A stretch of DNA of 26,030 nt from JASHVB01 sp036489395 (lineage in GTDB: Bacteria > Pseudomonadota > Alphaproteobacteria > Acetobacterales > Acetobacteraceae), in NCBI GenBank assembly GCA_036489395.1, contig DASXFW010000105.1, forward strand, positions 1 to 26,030, given 5' to 3'. Below are positions 1-7,908 of this stretch, piece by piece. The notes under the pieces are model-generated. The model worked only from the letters and a program-made list of their open reading frames with translations, made no database searches and had not been told where the DNA came from. Position 1 is the first letter of the stretch; each line of letters starts with the position of its first letter. Both the position numbers and the translations under genes were made by a program.

Positions 1-16
1 CCCCCCCACGCTTGCC

Positions 17-325
17 TCAGTGGCTGATCATCCACGGCCGCTTTCCCGCGGCCCCCTTCACCACCCCCGCCGTCGCCGCTTTCGGCCGGCAGCACGGGCA
101 CCCCGCCCCATGCGACCGCGTCGATCGCGGCGCATGGGCGCTGCGTTCGTTGACCGCGGCCGCCACCCGCCGCGCCCCGTCCATCCCGGCGAGCTGCGGC
201 AGCGTCAGCGTACGCGGCGCCGCCTGCCCGCAGCACGGACAATCCGCGGGCAGGTCATACGCCGCCATCGGCCGCACCGCCGAAAACATCCCGCACGTCC
301 CGCATTCGTAATCGTACGACGGCAC
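17..325 (-). CDS. fmdB: FmdB-family zinc-ribbon protein
   Basis: A 102-residue protein starting at a GTG codon (325) five bases after the formamidase stop, so probably translated from the same mRNA. The N-terminus (VPSYDYECGTCG) is the typical opening of the FmdB/CxxC zinc-ribbon family. Cys8 and Cys11 with Cys29 and Cys32 (CPCC) would bind one zinc ion. The rest is Ala/Arg-rich, with another Cys cluster (GCPCC) near the C-terminus. FmdB proteins are encoded beside formamidase and were proposed as regulators of amide use, but their biochemical role is not well established. The open frame continues upstream inside fmdA; the GTG was chosen because family homology begins exactly there. The gene ends close to the left window edge, so further operon members may lie outside. 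Confidence 0.8.
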   Translation of the reverse strand: MPSYDYECGTCGMFSAVRPMAAYDLPADCPCCGQAAPRTLTLPQLAGMDGARRVAAAVNERSAHAPRSTRSHGAGCPCCRPKAATAGVVKGAAGKRPWMISH

Positions 326-330
326 GGCGG

Positions 331-1563
331 CTATTTGTCGGCGATCATCGGCACATCGACGCTGCCGTCGATGAACTTCGTCGGCCCGTCCGCGCCCGGC
401 ATGATATCGAATGCGAAGATCTCGGTCGGCAGGAACAAGGTGGCGCACGCATTCGGAATGTCCACCACGCCGCTGATATGCCCCTGCACCGGCGCTGTTC
501 CCAGAATCGCATAAGCCTGCGCGCCGGAATAACCGAACTTCTTCAGATACTCGATCGCATTCAGGCACGCCTGTTGATACGCGACGTGAACGTCCAGGTA
601 GTGCTGCTTTCCATGCTCATCCACCGAAATCCCTTCGAAGATGAGATAATCCTTGTAGTTCGGCGTGATCGGACTCGGCTTGAAGATCGGATTCCGAATG
701 CCGTATTTCCGCATCCCGTCCTTGATCACGCTGCTGACGCGCATGTGGATCCAGCCGGGCATTTCGATCGCACCGCAGAACGTGATCTCGCCGTCGCCCT
801 GGCTGAAATGCAGGTCGCCGACAGACAGCCCGCCGCCCGGCACATAGACCGGGAAATACACTCGCGCCCCGCGCGACAGGTCCTTGATGTCGCAGTTACC
901 GCCATGCTCGCGTGGCGGCACCGTGCGCGCACCGTCCGCGCCGGCCGCCTTCGCCGCATCGCCCTTCATCCGCCCCATATGCGCCGTCGGCCCGAACGGA
1001 GCATTGGCCAGCGGCGGCACGCGCGTCGGATTGGTGGCGATGAAATCCACCTCCCGCTTGTTCCACGTCGCCAGCAGGTCCTTCGACGGCAGGCAGCCGA
1101 TCAGTCCCGGATGGATCAGCCCGGCAAAGTTCACGCCCGGCACATGGCGCGAAGATGTGAACAAGCCGGAGATGTCCCAGATGGACTTCTGCGCCAGAGG
1201 GAAATGGTTGGTCAGGAAGCCGCCGCCGTTCTGTTTGGAAAAGAAGCCGTTGAACCCCCACGGGTTGTGCGGGAACACGCCGATATCGAGGAAATCGACC
1301 ACCAGAAGATCGCCCGGCTCGGTCCCTTCCACCCCGATCGGGCCGCTCAGGAAATGCACGATGCTCAGGTCGATGTCGCGAACATCCGCGGCGGAATCGT
1401 TGTTTTTGATGAATCCGCCGGTCCAGTCATAACACTCGACAACGAAATCGTCGCCCGGCTTCACCGTGGCCACCATCGGAATGTCCGGGTGCCAGCGATT
1501 GTGGATCATGTCGTTCTCGTAGGGAGATTGCGAAAGATCCACCTTGATCAGGGTGTCCGGCAT
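331..1563 (-). CDS. fmdA: Formamidase (acetamidase/formamidase family)
   Basis: A 410-residue cytoplasmic amidohydrolase that would convert formamide to formate and ammonia. The full length matches known FmdA proteins (about 405-410 residues). Family-typical stretches are seen along the protein: an N-terminus reading QSPYENDMIHNRWHPDIP, GDLLVVDFLDIGVFPHNPWGFNG, NFAGLIHPGLIGCLPS, GGNCDIKDLSRGARVYFPVYV, and VGDLHFSQGDGEITFCGAIE. The ATG at 1563 has a GGAG-like ribosome site about 7 bases upstream. It is followed five bases downstream by fmdB and stands divergent from the permease-kinase gene. No formamide/urea channel or branched-chain-type amide ABC transporter is seen next to it inside the window. 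The role is probably nitrogen scavenging. Identification as formamidase rather than acetamidase rests on overall similarity; the exact substrate is inferred. Confidence 0.93.
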   Translation of the reverse strand: MPDTLIKVDLSQSPYENDMIHNRWHPDIPMVATVKPGDDFVVECYDWTGGFIKNNDSAADVRDIDLSIVHFLSGPIGVEGTEPGDLLVVDFLDIGVFPHNPWGFNGFFSKQNGGGFLTNHFPLAQKSIWDISGLFTSSRHVPGVNFAGLIHPGLIGCLPSKDLLATWNKREVDFIATNPTRVPPLANAPFGPTAHMGRMKGDAAKAAGADGARTVPPREHGGNCDIKDLSRGARVYFPVYVPGGGLSVGDLHFSQGDGEITFCGAIEMPGWIHMRVSSVIKDGMRKYGIRNPIFKPSPITPNYKDYLIFEGISVDEHGKQHYLDVHVAYQQACLNAIEYLKKFGYSGAQAYAILGTAPVQGHISGVVDIPNACATLFLPTEIFAFDIMPGADGPTKFIDGSVDVPMIADK

Positions 1564-1660
1564 GTCCGCTCCATTGCTGCGATCACAGAAATCGGCACCG
1601 CCGGAGACGACATGCGGCGGGCCACGGCCGCAATCGTCAGAACACCGCGAAGACGACGGA

Positions 1661-1678
1661 ATACGTCATTTGCCGTAT
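1661..1678. promoter_or_regulatory. Possible operator in the fmdA / permease-kinase divergent region
   Basis: The 263-base gap between the two divergent genes holds a small inverted repeat, ATACG-N8-CGTAT, and nearby another, TGCGGC-N8-GCCGCA (1613-1632). Either could be a regulator site for the divergent genes. No convincing -35/-10 pair was found. Low confidence, because short inverted repeats arise by chance. Confidence 0.2.
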
Positions 1679-1807
1679 GGCGCGCACCGCCAGTGATTTT
1701 TCGATGGACGCACGCAGTCAGGCCGGACAACATAAGAGAACAGAAGCCATGACGTTCCCGACGATCAACGCGGGTCCAGGGGGAGGGACGTGCGAGCCAA
1801 ACGCACG

Positions 1808-1813
1808 AGGAGG
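1808..1813 (+). promoter_or_regulatory. Shine-Dalgarno site supporting the kinase start
   Basis: A perfect AGGAGG lies 13 bases before the ATG at 1827. The spacing is longer than usual. It still favours 1827 over the upstream in-frame ATGs at 1677 and 1749, whose upstream sequences are weaker and whose extra residues (Gly/Pro/Thr-rich) do not look like conserved protein. Confidence 0.45.
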
Positions 1814-1826
1814 CACTACCCCGCCC

Positions 1827-4800
1827 ATGGCGCTCCGGCAACGGATCCTTCCGTCTCGACGCGACTATAATCGCTGGGTCGCGAACCAGACCCTGGAAGA
1901 CTATGCGTTGCGCTTCACCGCGGTGTCGGCGCGTCGCTGGGGCAACGCGCAGGTTGCCAATACCGCTTTGGGCGCGACGTCGTTCCTCGCGCTCGAAGCG
2001 ATCGGCGGCGCCGTCACCCTGACCTACGGATTCGCCAACGCAGCGGCGGCGATCCTCGCCGTTGGCCTGTTGATCTTTGTCACGGCCTTGCCGATCGCCG
2101 TGTGCGCCGCGCGACGCGGACTCGATATCGACTTGCTCACCCGCGGCGCCGGCTTCGGCTATATCGGCTCCACCATCACGTCGCTGGTCTATGCGACGTT
2201 CACCTTCATCTTCTTCGCCATCGAAGCCTCCATCCTGGCGATGGCGCTGCAGATCTGCGTCGGCGTGCCGCTGTGGCTCGGCTACGTGCTGTCCGCCGCG
2301 GTGGTGATCCCGATCGTCACCCACGGCATCACGGTGATCGGGCGGTTCCAGCGCTGGACGCAGCCGGTGTGGATCGCGCTGAACGTGCTGCCGTTCCTGG
2401 CGATCGCCGCGCACGGCAATGTCGGCATTGCCGGCTGGACCACACTGGCCGGCGCCAAGGCCGCCGGTTTTGCGCTGCTGCCATTCGGCGCGGCGGCGTC
2501 GGTGATCGTGTCGCTGATCGCGCAGGTCGGCGAGCAAGTGGACTTCCTGCGTTTCATGCCGGAGCCAAAACCCGGGCACCGCTGGCGCTGGTGGCTGGCG
2601 GTCATCGGTGCCGGCCCGGGCTGGATCGGTCCCGGAATTATCAAGCTGTTCGCCGGCTCTTTCCTCGCCTGGCTGGCGGTGCGCGCCGGCGTTCCGGTGG
2701 CACGCGCGATCCATCCCGCCGTGATGTACCGCGTTGCCTTCGCCACCGTCCTGCCCGGTTGGGCCGCGATCGCCGCCACCGGGCTGTTCGTTGTCGTCGC
2801 GCAGCTCAAGATCAATGTCACCAATGCCTATGCAGGCTCCATCGCCTGGTCGAATTTCTTCGCGCGGTTGACGCGCAGCCATCCGGGCCGTGTCGTCTGG
2901 GTCGTGTTCAACGTCGCCATCGCCCTGTTGTTGATGGAAATCGGGTTGTTCGAGGCGATCGAAGGCATCCTCGCATTGTATTCCGTGCTGGCCAGCGCCT
3001 GGGTCGGTGCGCTGGTCGCCGACCTCGTGCTGGTCAAGCCGCTCGGCTTTGCGCCAGGCGGCTTCGCGTTCAAGCGCGCGCATCTCTATGACCTGAATCC
3101 CGTCGGGGTCGGCGCGATGGCAATCGCCGTGGTCATGGGACTGGCCGCGCATCTCGGCTTGTTCGGCGCCCTGGCACGCGCGGGTGCGCCGTTCCTCGCG
3201 TTGTTCCTGGCCTTCGCCATTGCGCCGATCATCGCCTGGGCCACCGGCGGCCGATTCTATCTGGCACGCCGGCCGCGGCGAAATTGGGAAACCGCGGCGG
3301 CGGGCCGCGAGTGCGTGGTCTGCGGCAACGTGTTCGAGCCCCAGGACACCGCCTTCTGCCCCGCCTATGGCGGCGTCATATGCTCCTTGTGTTGCTCGCT
3401 CGATGCGCGCTGCCACGATGCGTGCAAGCCGCACGGACGCACATCGTCGCAGATGCGCGCCGCGCTCGGCGCGTTGGTGCCGCAACCGCTGCGGCCCTAT
3501 GTCGATGGCCCGTTGCTGCGCTTCCTCGGCATCTTCACCTGCGCCACCGGCGTGATCGGGCTGATCCTGCTGGGCATCTACATGCAGGTCGCGACCGGCA
3601 ATCCGGCCGCCGAGACCTTGCTCGCCAACGCGATGTGGCGCGCATTCTTCGTGCTGATGATCATCGCCGGCGTCGCCGCATGGCTGCTGGTGCTGGCGCA
3701 GGAAACGCGCGCCGTCGCACAGCGCGAATCAAGCCGGCAGACCTCGCTGCTGCTGACGGAGATTGCCGCCCACAAGCGCACCGACGCCAAGCTGCAAAAG
3801 GCCAAGGAAGCCGCCGAGGCCGCCAACCTGGCGAAAAGCCGCTTCGTCGTCGGCATCAGCCATGAACTGCGCACGCCGCTGAACGCGGTGCTCGGCTATG
3901 CGCAGATTCTCGACCTCGACCAGACGATTCCCGCACACCGGCGGGAGGCGATCCGTACCATCCGCCGCAGCGGCGAACATCTGGCCGGATTGATCGAAGG
4001 CTTGCTGGACATTTCCAAGATCGAGGCCGGCCGCATCGAAATCGACCGGCGGGAAGTGCGACTGGCCGACTGCCTGGAGCAACTGGTGGACATGTTCCGC
4101 CTGCAGGCGATGAAGAAGGGCATCACATTCAGCTTCGAGCTTGCAGACCATGTCCCCGCCTGCGTTTACACCGACGAAACCAGGCTGCGGCAAATCCTGA
4201 TCAACCTGCTGTCGAATGCGGTGAAGTTCACCCGCCGGGGCGGCGTGACGCTGCGCGTCCACCGGCGCGGCGCGGTGACCGAATTCGCAATCGAGGACAC
4301 CGGCATCGGCATCGGTGCCGAAGACCTCAATCGCGTCTTCGAACCGTTCGAGCGGGTGGAAAATCACGGCGGACCGGCGGTGCCCGGCGTCGGATTAGGC
4401 CTGACGATTACCAAATTGCTCACCGAAATCCTGGGCGGCGAAATCCTGCTGCGCAGCCGGCCAGGCGAGGGAAGCTGCTTTCGCGTGCGCCTGTTGCTGG
4501 CCGAGGTGGCGCGTCCGTCCGCCGCCCCGCCGGCACGGCGGCGTATCACCGGCTATGCCGGCCGCCGCCGCATGGTCATCGCGGCCGACGACGATGCGAC
4601 GCACCGCGCCTTGCTCGACGAGACGCTGTCCCCGCTGGGCATCGAATTGCTCACCGTGCCGGACGCGCCGAGCTGCCTGCGCCTAGCCGCCGAATGCCGC
4701 CCCGACGCCTTCATCCTGGACCTGTCGATGCCCGGCATGGACGGCTGGCAGCTTGCGCGCCAGTTGCGTGAGGGCATGCACGAAACCGCGGTGATCGTCG

Positions 4801-5186
4801 TGGTGTCGGCGCATCCCGACGATCCCGCCGCCCGCTTCGGCGAGCGCCGGCTGCATGACGCGTTCCTCCCCAAGCCGCTCGATCTCGACGCCTTGCTGCA
4901 CACGCTCGGCGATCGGCTCGGCCTGGAATGGACGCAGGAGGAACCGCAGCATGGCCCCTGGTGTCCGCACGAGGCGATCCCCGCGCCGCTGCTGCCGCAT
5001 CTGGACCAGCTCGCGCACCTGATCGACATCGGCCATCTCAGCGCGCTGCGCGTGCGCCTGGACGAACTCGACGCGGCGCATCCGGCCGCGGCCCGGTTCA
5101 TCGCGGGAATGCGGGCGGCCACCGAAGCCTTCCGGCTGGACGAACTCGCCGGCATGATCGCCACGGCGCGGCGTGAGGCCGCCTGA
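1827..5186 (+). CDS. NCS1-type permease fused to hybrid histidine kinase
   Basis: A 1119-residue membrane protein. Residues about 10-480 form an NCS1 (cytosine/purine/hydantoin permease) domain with roughly twelve hydrophobic helices, opening with RRDYNRWVANQTLEDYALRF. Residues 496-533 form a Cys-rich module with eight cysteines, likely metal-binding. Two more membrane helices follow (about 565-585 and 605-625), then a coiled-coil linker. The kinase has an H-box (SHELRTPLN, His679), an N-box (INLLSNAVKF), a G1 box (DTGIGIG) and a G2 box (GVGLGLT). A receiver domain spans about 916-1030, with acceptor Asp965 in LDLSMPGMDG and a conserved KP at the C-side. The C-terminal 80 residues are helical and lack a clear Hpt motif. 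I infer a sensor, or transporter-sensor, for a nucleobase- or hydantoin-like compound that signals to the adjacent response regulator. In-frame ATGs at 1749 and 1677 are alternative starts. Confidence 0.9.
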   Translation: MALRQRILPSRRDYNRWVANQTLEDYALRFTAVSARRWGNAQVANTALGATSFLALEAIGGAVTLTYGFANAAAAILAVGLLIFVTALPIAVCAARRGLDIDLLTRGAGFGYIGSTITSLVYATFTFIFFAIEASILAMALQICVGVPLWLGYVLSAAVVIPIVTHGITVIGRFQRWTQPVWIALNVLPFLAIAAHGNVGIAGWTTLAGAKAAGFALLPFGAAASVIVSLIAQVGEQVDFLRFMPEPKPGHRWRWWLAVIGAGPGWIGPGIIKLFAGSFLAWLAVRAGVPVARAIHPAVMYRVAFATVLPGWAAIAATGLFVVVAQLKINVTNAYAGSIAWSNFFARLTRSHPGRVVWVVFNVAIALLLMEIGLFEAIEGILALYSVLASAWVGALVADLVLVKPLGFAPGGFAFKRAHLYDLNPVGVGAMAIAVVMGLAAHLGLFGALARAGAPFLALFLAFAIAPIIAWATGGRFYLARRPRRNWETAAAGRECVVCGNVFEPQDTAFCPAYGGVICSLCCSLDARCHDACKPHGRTSSQMRAALGALVPQPLRPYVDGPLLRFLGIFTCATGVIGLILLGIYMQVATGNPAAETLLANAMWRAFFVLMIIAGVAAWLLVLAQETRAVAQRESSRQTSLLLTEIAAHKRTDAKLQKAKEAAEAANLAKSRFVVGISHELRTPLNAVLGYAQILDLDQTIPAHRREAIRTIRRSGEHLAGLIEGLLDISKIEAGRIEIDRREVRLADCLEQLVDMFRLQAMKKGITFSFELADHVPACVYTDETRLRQILINLLSNAVKFTRRGGVTLRVHRRGAVTEFAIEDTGIGIGAEDLNRVFEPFERVENHGGPAVPGVGLGLTITKLLTEILGGEILLRSRPGEGSCFRVRLLLAEVARPSAAPPARRRITGYAGRRRMVIAADDDATHRALLDETLSPLGIELLTVPDAPSCLRLAAECRPDAFILDLSMPGMDGWQLARQLREGMHETAVIVVVSAHPDDPAARFGERRLHDAFLPKPLDLDALLHTLGDRLGLEWTQEEPQHGPWCPHEAIPAPLLPHLDQLAHLIDIGHLSALRVRLDELDAAHPAAARFIAGMRAATEAFRLDELAGMIATARREAA

Positions 5187-5187
5187 C

Positions 5188-6132
5188 ATGGCCGTCGCGG
5201 AAGCTGACACCGCCGCCGCGGACCCGCCTGGCGCCGGCACCGTGCTGATCGTCGATGACAGTCCCGGCACGCTGGGCTTCCTCACGGAGGCCCTGGAGCG
5301 CGAGCATTTCACCGTGCTGGTCGCGCTGCGCGGCGAACGAGCGCTCGCGACAGTGCAGCAAATGCACCCGGACCTCGTGCTGATGGACGCGGTGATGCCG
5401 GAACTGGACGGCTTCGAAACGTGCCGCCGCCTGAAGCGCATGCCGGGGTCGGCAACCATCCCGGTGATCTTCATGACCGGCCTGAGCGACACCGACCATG
5501 TGATCCGCGGCCTGGAGGCCGGCGGCGTTGACTACGTCACGAAACCGGTGGTGCCGCAGGAGCTGGTGGCACGGATCCGCGTGCATCTTGCCGGCGCCCG
5601 GCTGGTGGCCAGTGCACACGCCGCGATCGATGCCGCGGGCCACGCGCTGTTTGCGGCAGGAGCCGACGGACGGTTGCGCTGGTACACGCCTGGTGCCGCG
5701 CGCTTGCTGGCGCTGCTGCCGCCGGCCGACGGCGATCGCCTGCCCGCACCGTTGTGCGCGCTGCTGGCCAATCCCGGGCGCACCGACGCGATCGAGCTGC
5801 CGGCCGCCGCGAACGCCGCCGGGCAGAGCCCCAGCCTGGAGATCCGCCTGGTTGGGCGGATCGGTCCGGACGAAATGCTGCTGCGCGTGGTCCTGGCGCA
5901 ACCGTCGCAGGACGAGGCTCGGGTGCGCCTGCGCCTGCCCGTGACGCCACGTGAAGCCGAGGTGCTGATCTGGCTGACCCGCGGCAAGTCCAATCGCGAC
6001 ATCGGCGAGATTCTCGGCCTCAGCCCACGCACAGTGAACAAGCACCTGGAGCAAATCTACGCCAAACTGGGTATCGAGAACCGATCCTCCGCCGTCGCTT
6101 TGACGCTGCAGGCACTGGCCATGTCCACGTGA
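5188..6132 (+). CDS. LuxR-type response regulator (REC / PAS-like / HTH)
   Basis: A 314-residue response regulator one base after the stop of the permease-kinase gene, so it is probably its partner. An N-terminal receiver (about residues 17-130) has the acidic pair in VLIVDDS, acceptor Asp67 in LMDAVMPELDG, a Thr in FMTGLSD and the Lys of TKPVVP. A middle segment (about 140-240), reading ALFAAGADGRLRWYTPGAARLL, resembles a PAS-like fold. A C-terminal LuxR helix-turn-helix (about 250-305) reads VTPREAEVLIWLTRGKSNRD with SPRTVNKHLEQIYAKLGIENR. The ATG at 5188 was chosen because TGAGG lies nine bases upstream; a GTG at 5173, overlapping the kinase gene, is also possible. Likely targets are the divergent formamidase genes or the pyrimidine locus, by inference from position only. 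Confidence 0.92.
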   Translation: MAVAEADTAAADPPGAGTVLIVDDSPGTLGFLTEALEREHFTVLVALRGERALATVQQMHPDLVLMDAVMPELDGFETCRRLKRMPGSATIPVIFMTGLSDTDHVIRGLEAGGVDYVTKPVVPQELVARIRVHLAGARLVASAHAAIDAAGHALFAAGADGRLRWYTPGAARLLALLPPADGDRLPAPLCALLANPGRTDAIELPAAANAAGQSPSLEIRLVGRIGPDEMLLRVVLAQPSQDEARVRLRLPVTPREAEVLIWLTRGKSNRDIGEILGLSPRTVNKHLEQIYAKLGIENRSSAVALTLQALAMST

Positions 6133-6170
6133 CCATGTCCGGCAGGGGAAGCGGGAGAACGAGGGAAAGG

Positions 6171-6437
6171 CTGGGGCTTTGCCCCAGACCCCACCAAGGG
6201 GCTTTGCCCCCTGGACCCCCAGCAAAGGCGTGGCCTTTGCAATCCATCTGTTTCGCTGGATGAGCGGGAGGGGGCACCAGACCGGAGGACTACGCGTCGC
6301 CAACATTGGCGACGCGTCGTCCTCCGGTCTGGTGCCCCCTCCCGCTCATCCAGCGAAGTAAAGGGTTCCAAGGGCTCCGCCCTTGGCGGGGTTCCAAGGG
6401 GCAGCGCCCCTTGGTGGGGTCCGGGGCAACGCCCCGG
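6171..6437. repeat. Large composite palindrome with nested hairpins (repeat family A)
   Basis: The 333-base gap between two convergent genes is filled by a symmetric element centred at about 6304. Its core is an inverted repeat with 52-base arms (6252-6303 and 6306-6357), a 2-base loop and one mismatch. On either side, at mirror positions, lie three short hairpins: 6171-6187, 6194-6214 and 6222-6240 on the left; 6368-6386, 6394-6414 and 6421-6437 on the right. Each has a 7-9 bp GC-rich stem and 3-base loop, for example CTGGGGC-TTT-GCCCCAG. The element may serve as a bidirectional terminator for the response regulator and dihydropyrimidinase genes, although no U-tracts follow the stems. A related half-copy is at the right window edge. 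Confidence 0.93.
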
Positions 6438-6465
6438 CCTTTCCTTCGCTCACCCGCTTACCCTG

Positions 6466-7908
6466 TCATGCACGGGTCACGCCGGTTGGCGCGCCACGGC
6501 GATTTTGCTCGGCGATCGCCAGCATCGGCGGCGTGAAGCACGGGCGTTCGATGTAGCGTCCGGCCCCGCGCACGGTGCGCAGGTCGCCGTCGGTCCACAG
6601 CAGCTTGCCCTGGCTGATGGTGTGCCGCGCCAGGCCGGTCACCGTCATGCCCTCGTAGATATTGAAATCCACGTTCTGATGATGCGTCGTCACCGAGATC
6701 GTACGGCTGGCCTGTGCGTCCCAGACCACCAGGTCGGCATCCGCGCCGACCTGCACTGCCCCCTTGCGCGGATAAAGATTGAAGATCTGCGCCGCGTTGG
6801 TCGATGTGACGCGCACGAACTCGTTCGGGGTCAGCCGCCCGGTGCGGACGCCATGGTGCCAGAGCACGCTCATGCGATCCTCGATGCCGCCGGTGCCGTT
6901 CGGAATGCGGGTGAAATCGTCGCGTCCCATCGCCTTCTGCGGCGCGCAGAAGCAGCAATGGTCGGTTGCCGTGGTCTGCAACTGCCCCGACACCAGCCCC
7001 GCCCACAGCGCCTGCTGGTGATGTTTGGCGCGGAACGGCGGGCTCATCACGTACGCCGCCGCGGTGGCCCAGTCCTTGGTCTGATACACGCTCTCATCGA
7101 TCAGCAGATGTTGCGCCAGCACCTCGCCATACACACGATGCCCCTTGGCGCGAGCGCGCGCGATCGCCTCGGTTGCCTCGGCGGTGGACACGTGAACGAT
7201 GTAGATCGGCGCGCCGAGGATGCCCGCGATGGCGATCACCCGGTTAGCCGCCTCGCCCTCCACTTCCGGCGGGCGCGACAGCGCATGGCCTTCCGGCCCG
7301 GTAATGCCGGCGGCCATCATCTTCTGCTGCAAATGGAAGACCGCGTCGCCATTCTCGGCGTGGATGTTGCAGATCGCCCCCAGCTCCAGCGCGCGGCCGA
7401 TCGAGTGCAGCAGCACCTCGTCATCCACCATGATCGCGCCCTTGTACGCCATGAAATGCTTAAAACTGTTGACCCCATGCTCGCGCGTCAGCACGCCCAT
7501 TTCCTGCTTCACTTGCTCAGACCACCAGGTCACCGCGACATGAAAGCCGTAATCCGCCGCGGCCTTCTCGGACTTCGCGCGCCAGGCGTGCCAGGCCTCA
7601 AGCAACGACGTGCCGGGATTGGGAATCACGAAGTCAATGATGCTGGTGGTGCCGCCGGCCACCCCGGCCGAGGTGCCGGTGAAGAAATCCTCGCTCGCCG
7701 TGGTACCCATGAAGGGCAATTCCATATGCGTATGCGGATCGATGCCGCCCGGCATCACCAGCATGCCGCCTGCTTCGACAATCTGGGCACCGGTCGGCGC
7801 CTCCAGCGCCGGGCCGATCGCGGCGATCGTGCCATCGACACAAAGCACGTCCGCGCGGACGCTGTTATCGGCAGTGACAACCGTCCCGCCGCGCACCAGT
7901 ACCGTCAT
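6466..7908 (-). CDS. hydA: Dihydropyrimidinase / D-hydantoinase
   Basis: A 480-residue cytoplasmic metal-dependent cyclic amidohydrolase that opens the ring of 5,6-dihydrouracil/dihydrothymine to N-carbamoyl-beta-amino acids, the second step of reductive pyrimidine breakdown. Metal-binding motifs are complete: His59 and His61 in GGIDPHTHMELPF, the FMAYKG loop (Lys156, expected to be carbamylated), His in NIHAENGD, His in YIVHVST and Asp in TATDHCCF. The latter is followed by the family stretch PNGTGGIEDRMSVLW. The length equals the family norm. Its ATG overlaps the TetR stop (ATGA), so the two form one operon. The open frame continues far upstream antisense to other genes; the start was set by homology and coupling. 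Divergent dehydrogenase genes support a pyrimidine rather than purely hydantoin role. Confidence 0.95.
   Translation of the reverse strand: MTVLVRGGTVVTADNSVRADVLCVDGTIAAIGPALEAPTGAQIVEAGGMLVMPGGIDPHTHMELPFMGTTASEDFFTGTSAGVAGGTTSIIDFVIPNPGTSLLEAWHAWRAKSEKAAADYGFHVAVTWWSEQVKQEMGVLTREHGVNSFKHFMAYKGAIMVDDEVLLHSIGRALELGAICNIHAENGDAVFHLQQKMMAAGITGPEGHALSRPPEVEGEAANRVIAIAGILGAPIYIVHVSTAEATEAIARARAKGHRVYGEVLAQHLLIDESVYQTKDWATAAAYVMSPPFRAKHHQQALWAGLVSGQLQTTATDHCCFCAPQKAMGRDDFTRIPNGTGGIEDRMSVLWHHGVRTGRLTPNEFVRVTSTNAAQIFNLYPRKGAVQVGADADLVVWDAQASRTISVTTHHQNVDFNIYEGMTVTGLARHTISQGKLLWTDGDLRTVRGAGRYIERPCFTPPMLAIAEQNRRGAPTGVTRA

Noticed and set aside
1548..3485. 645-residue open frame on the minus strand opposite the permease-kinase gene
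   Set aside because: Gln/Asp/Arg/Gly-rich low-complexity translation with no motif. It is a shadow of a real high-GC gene on the other strand.
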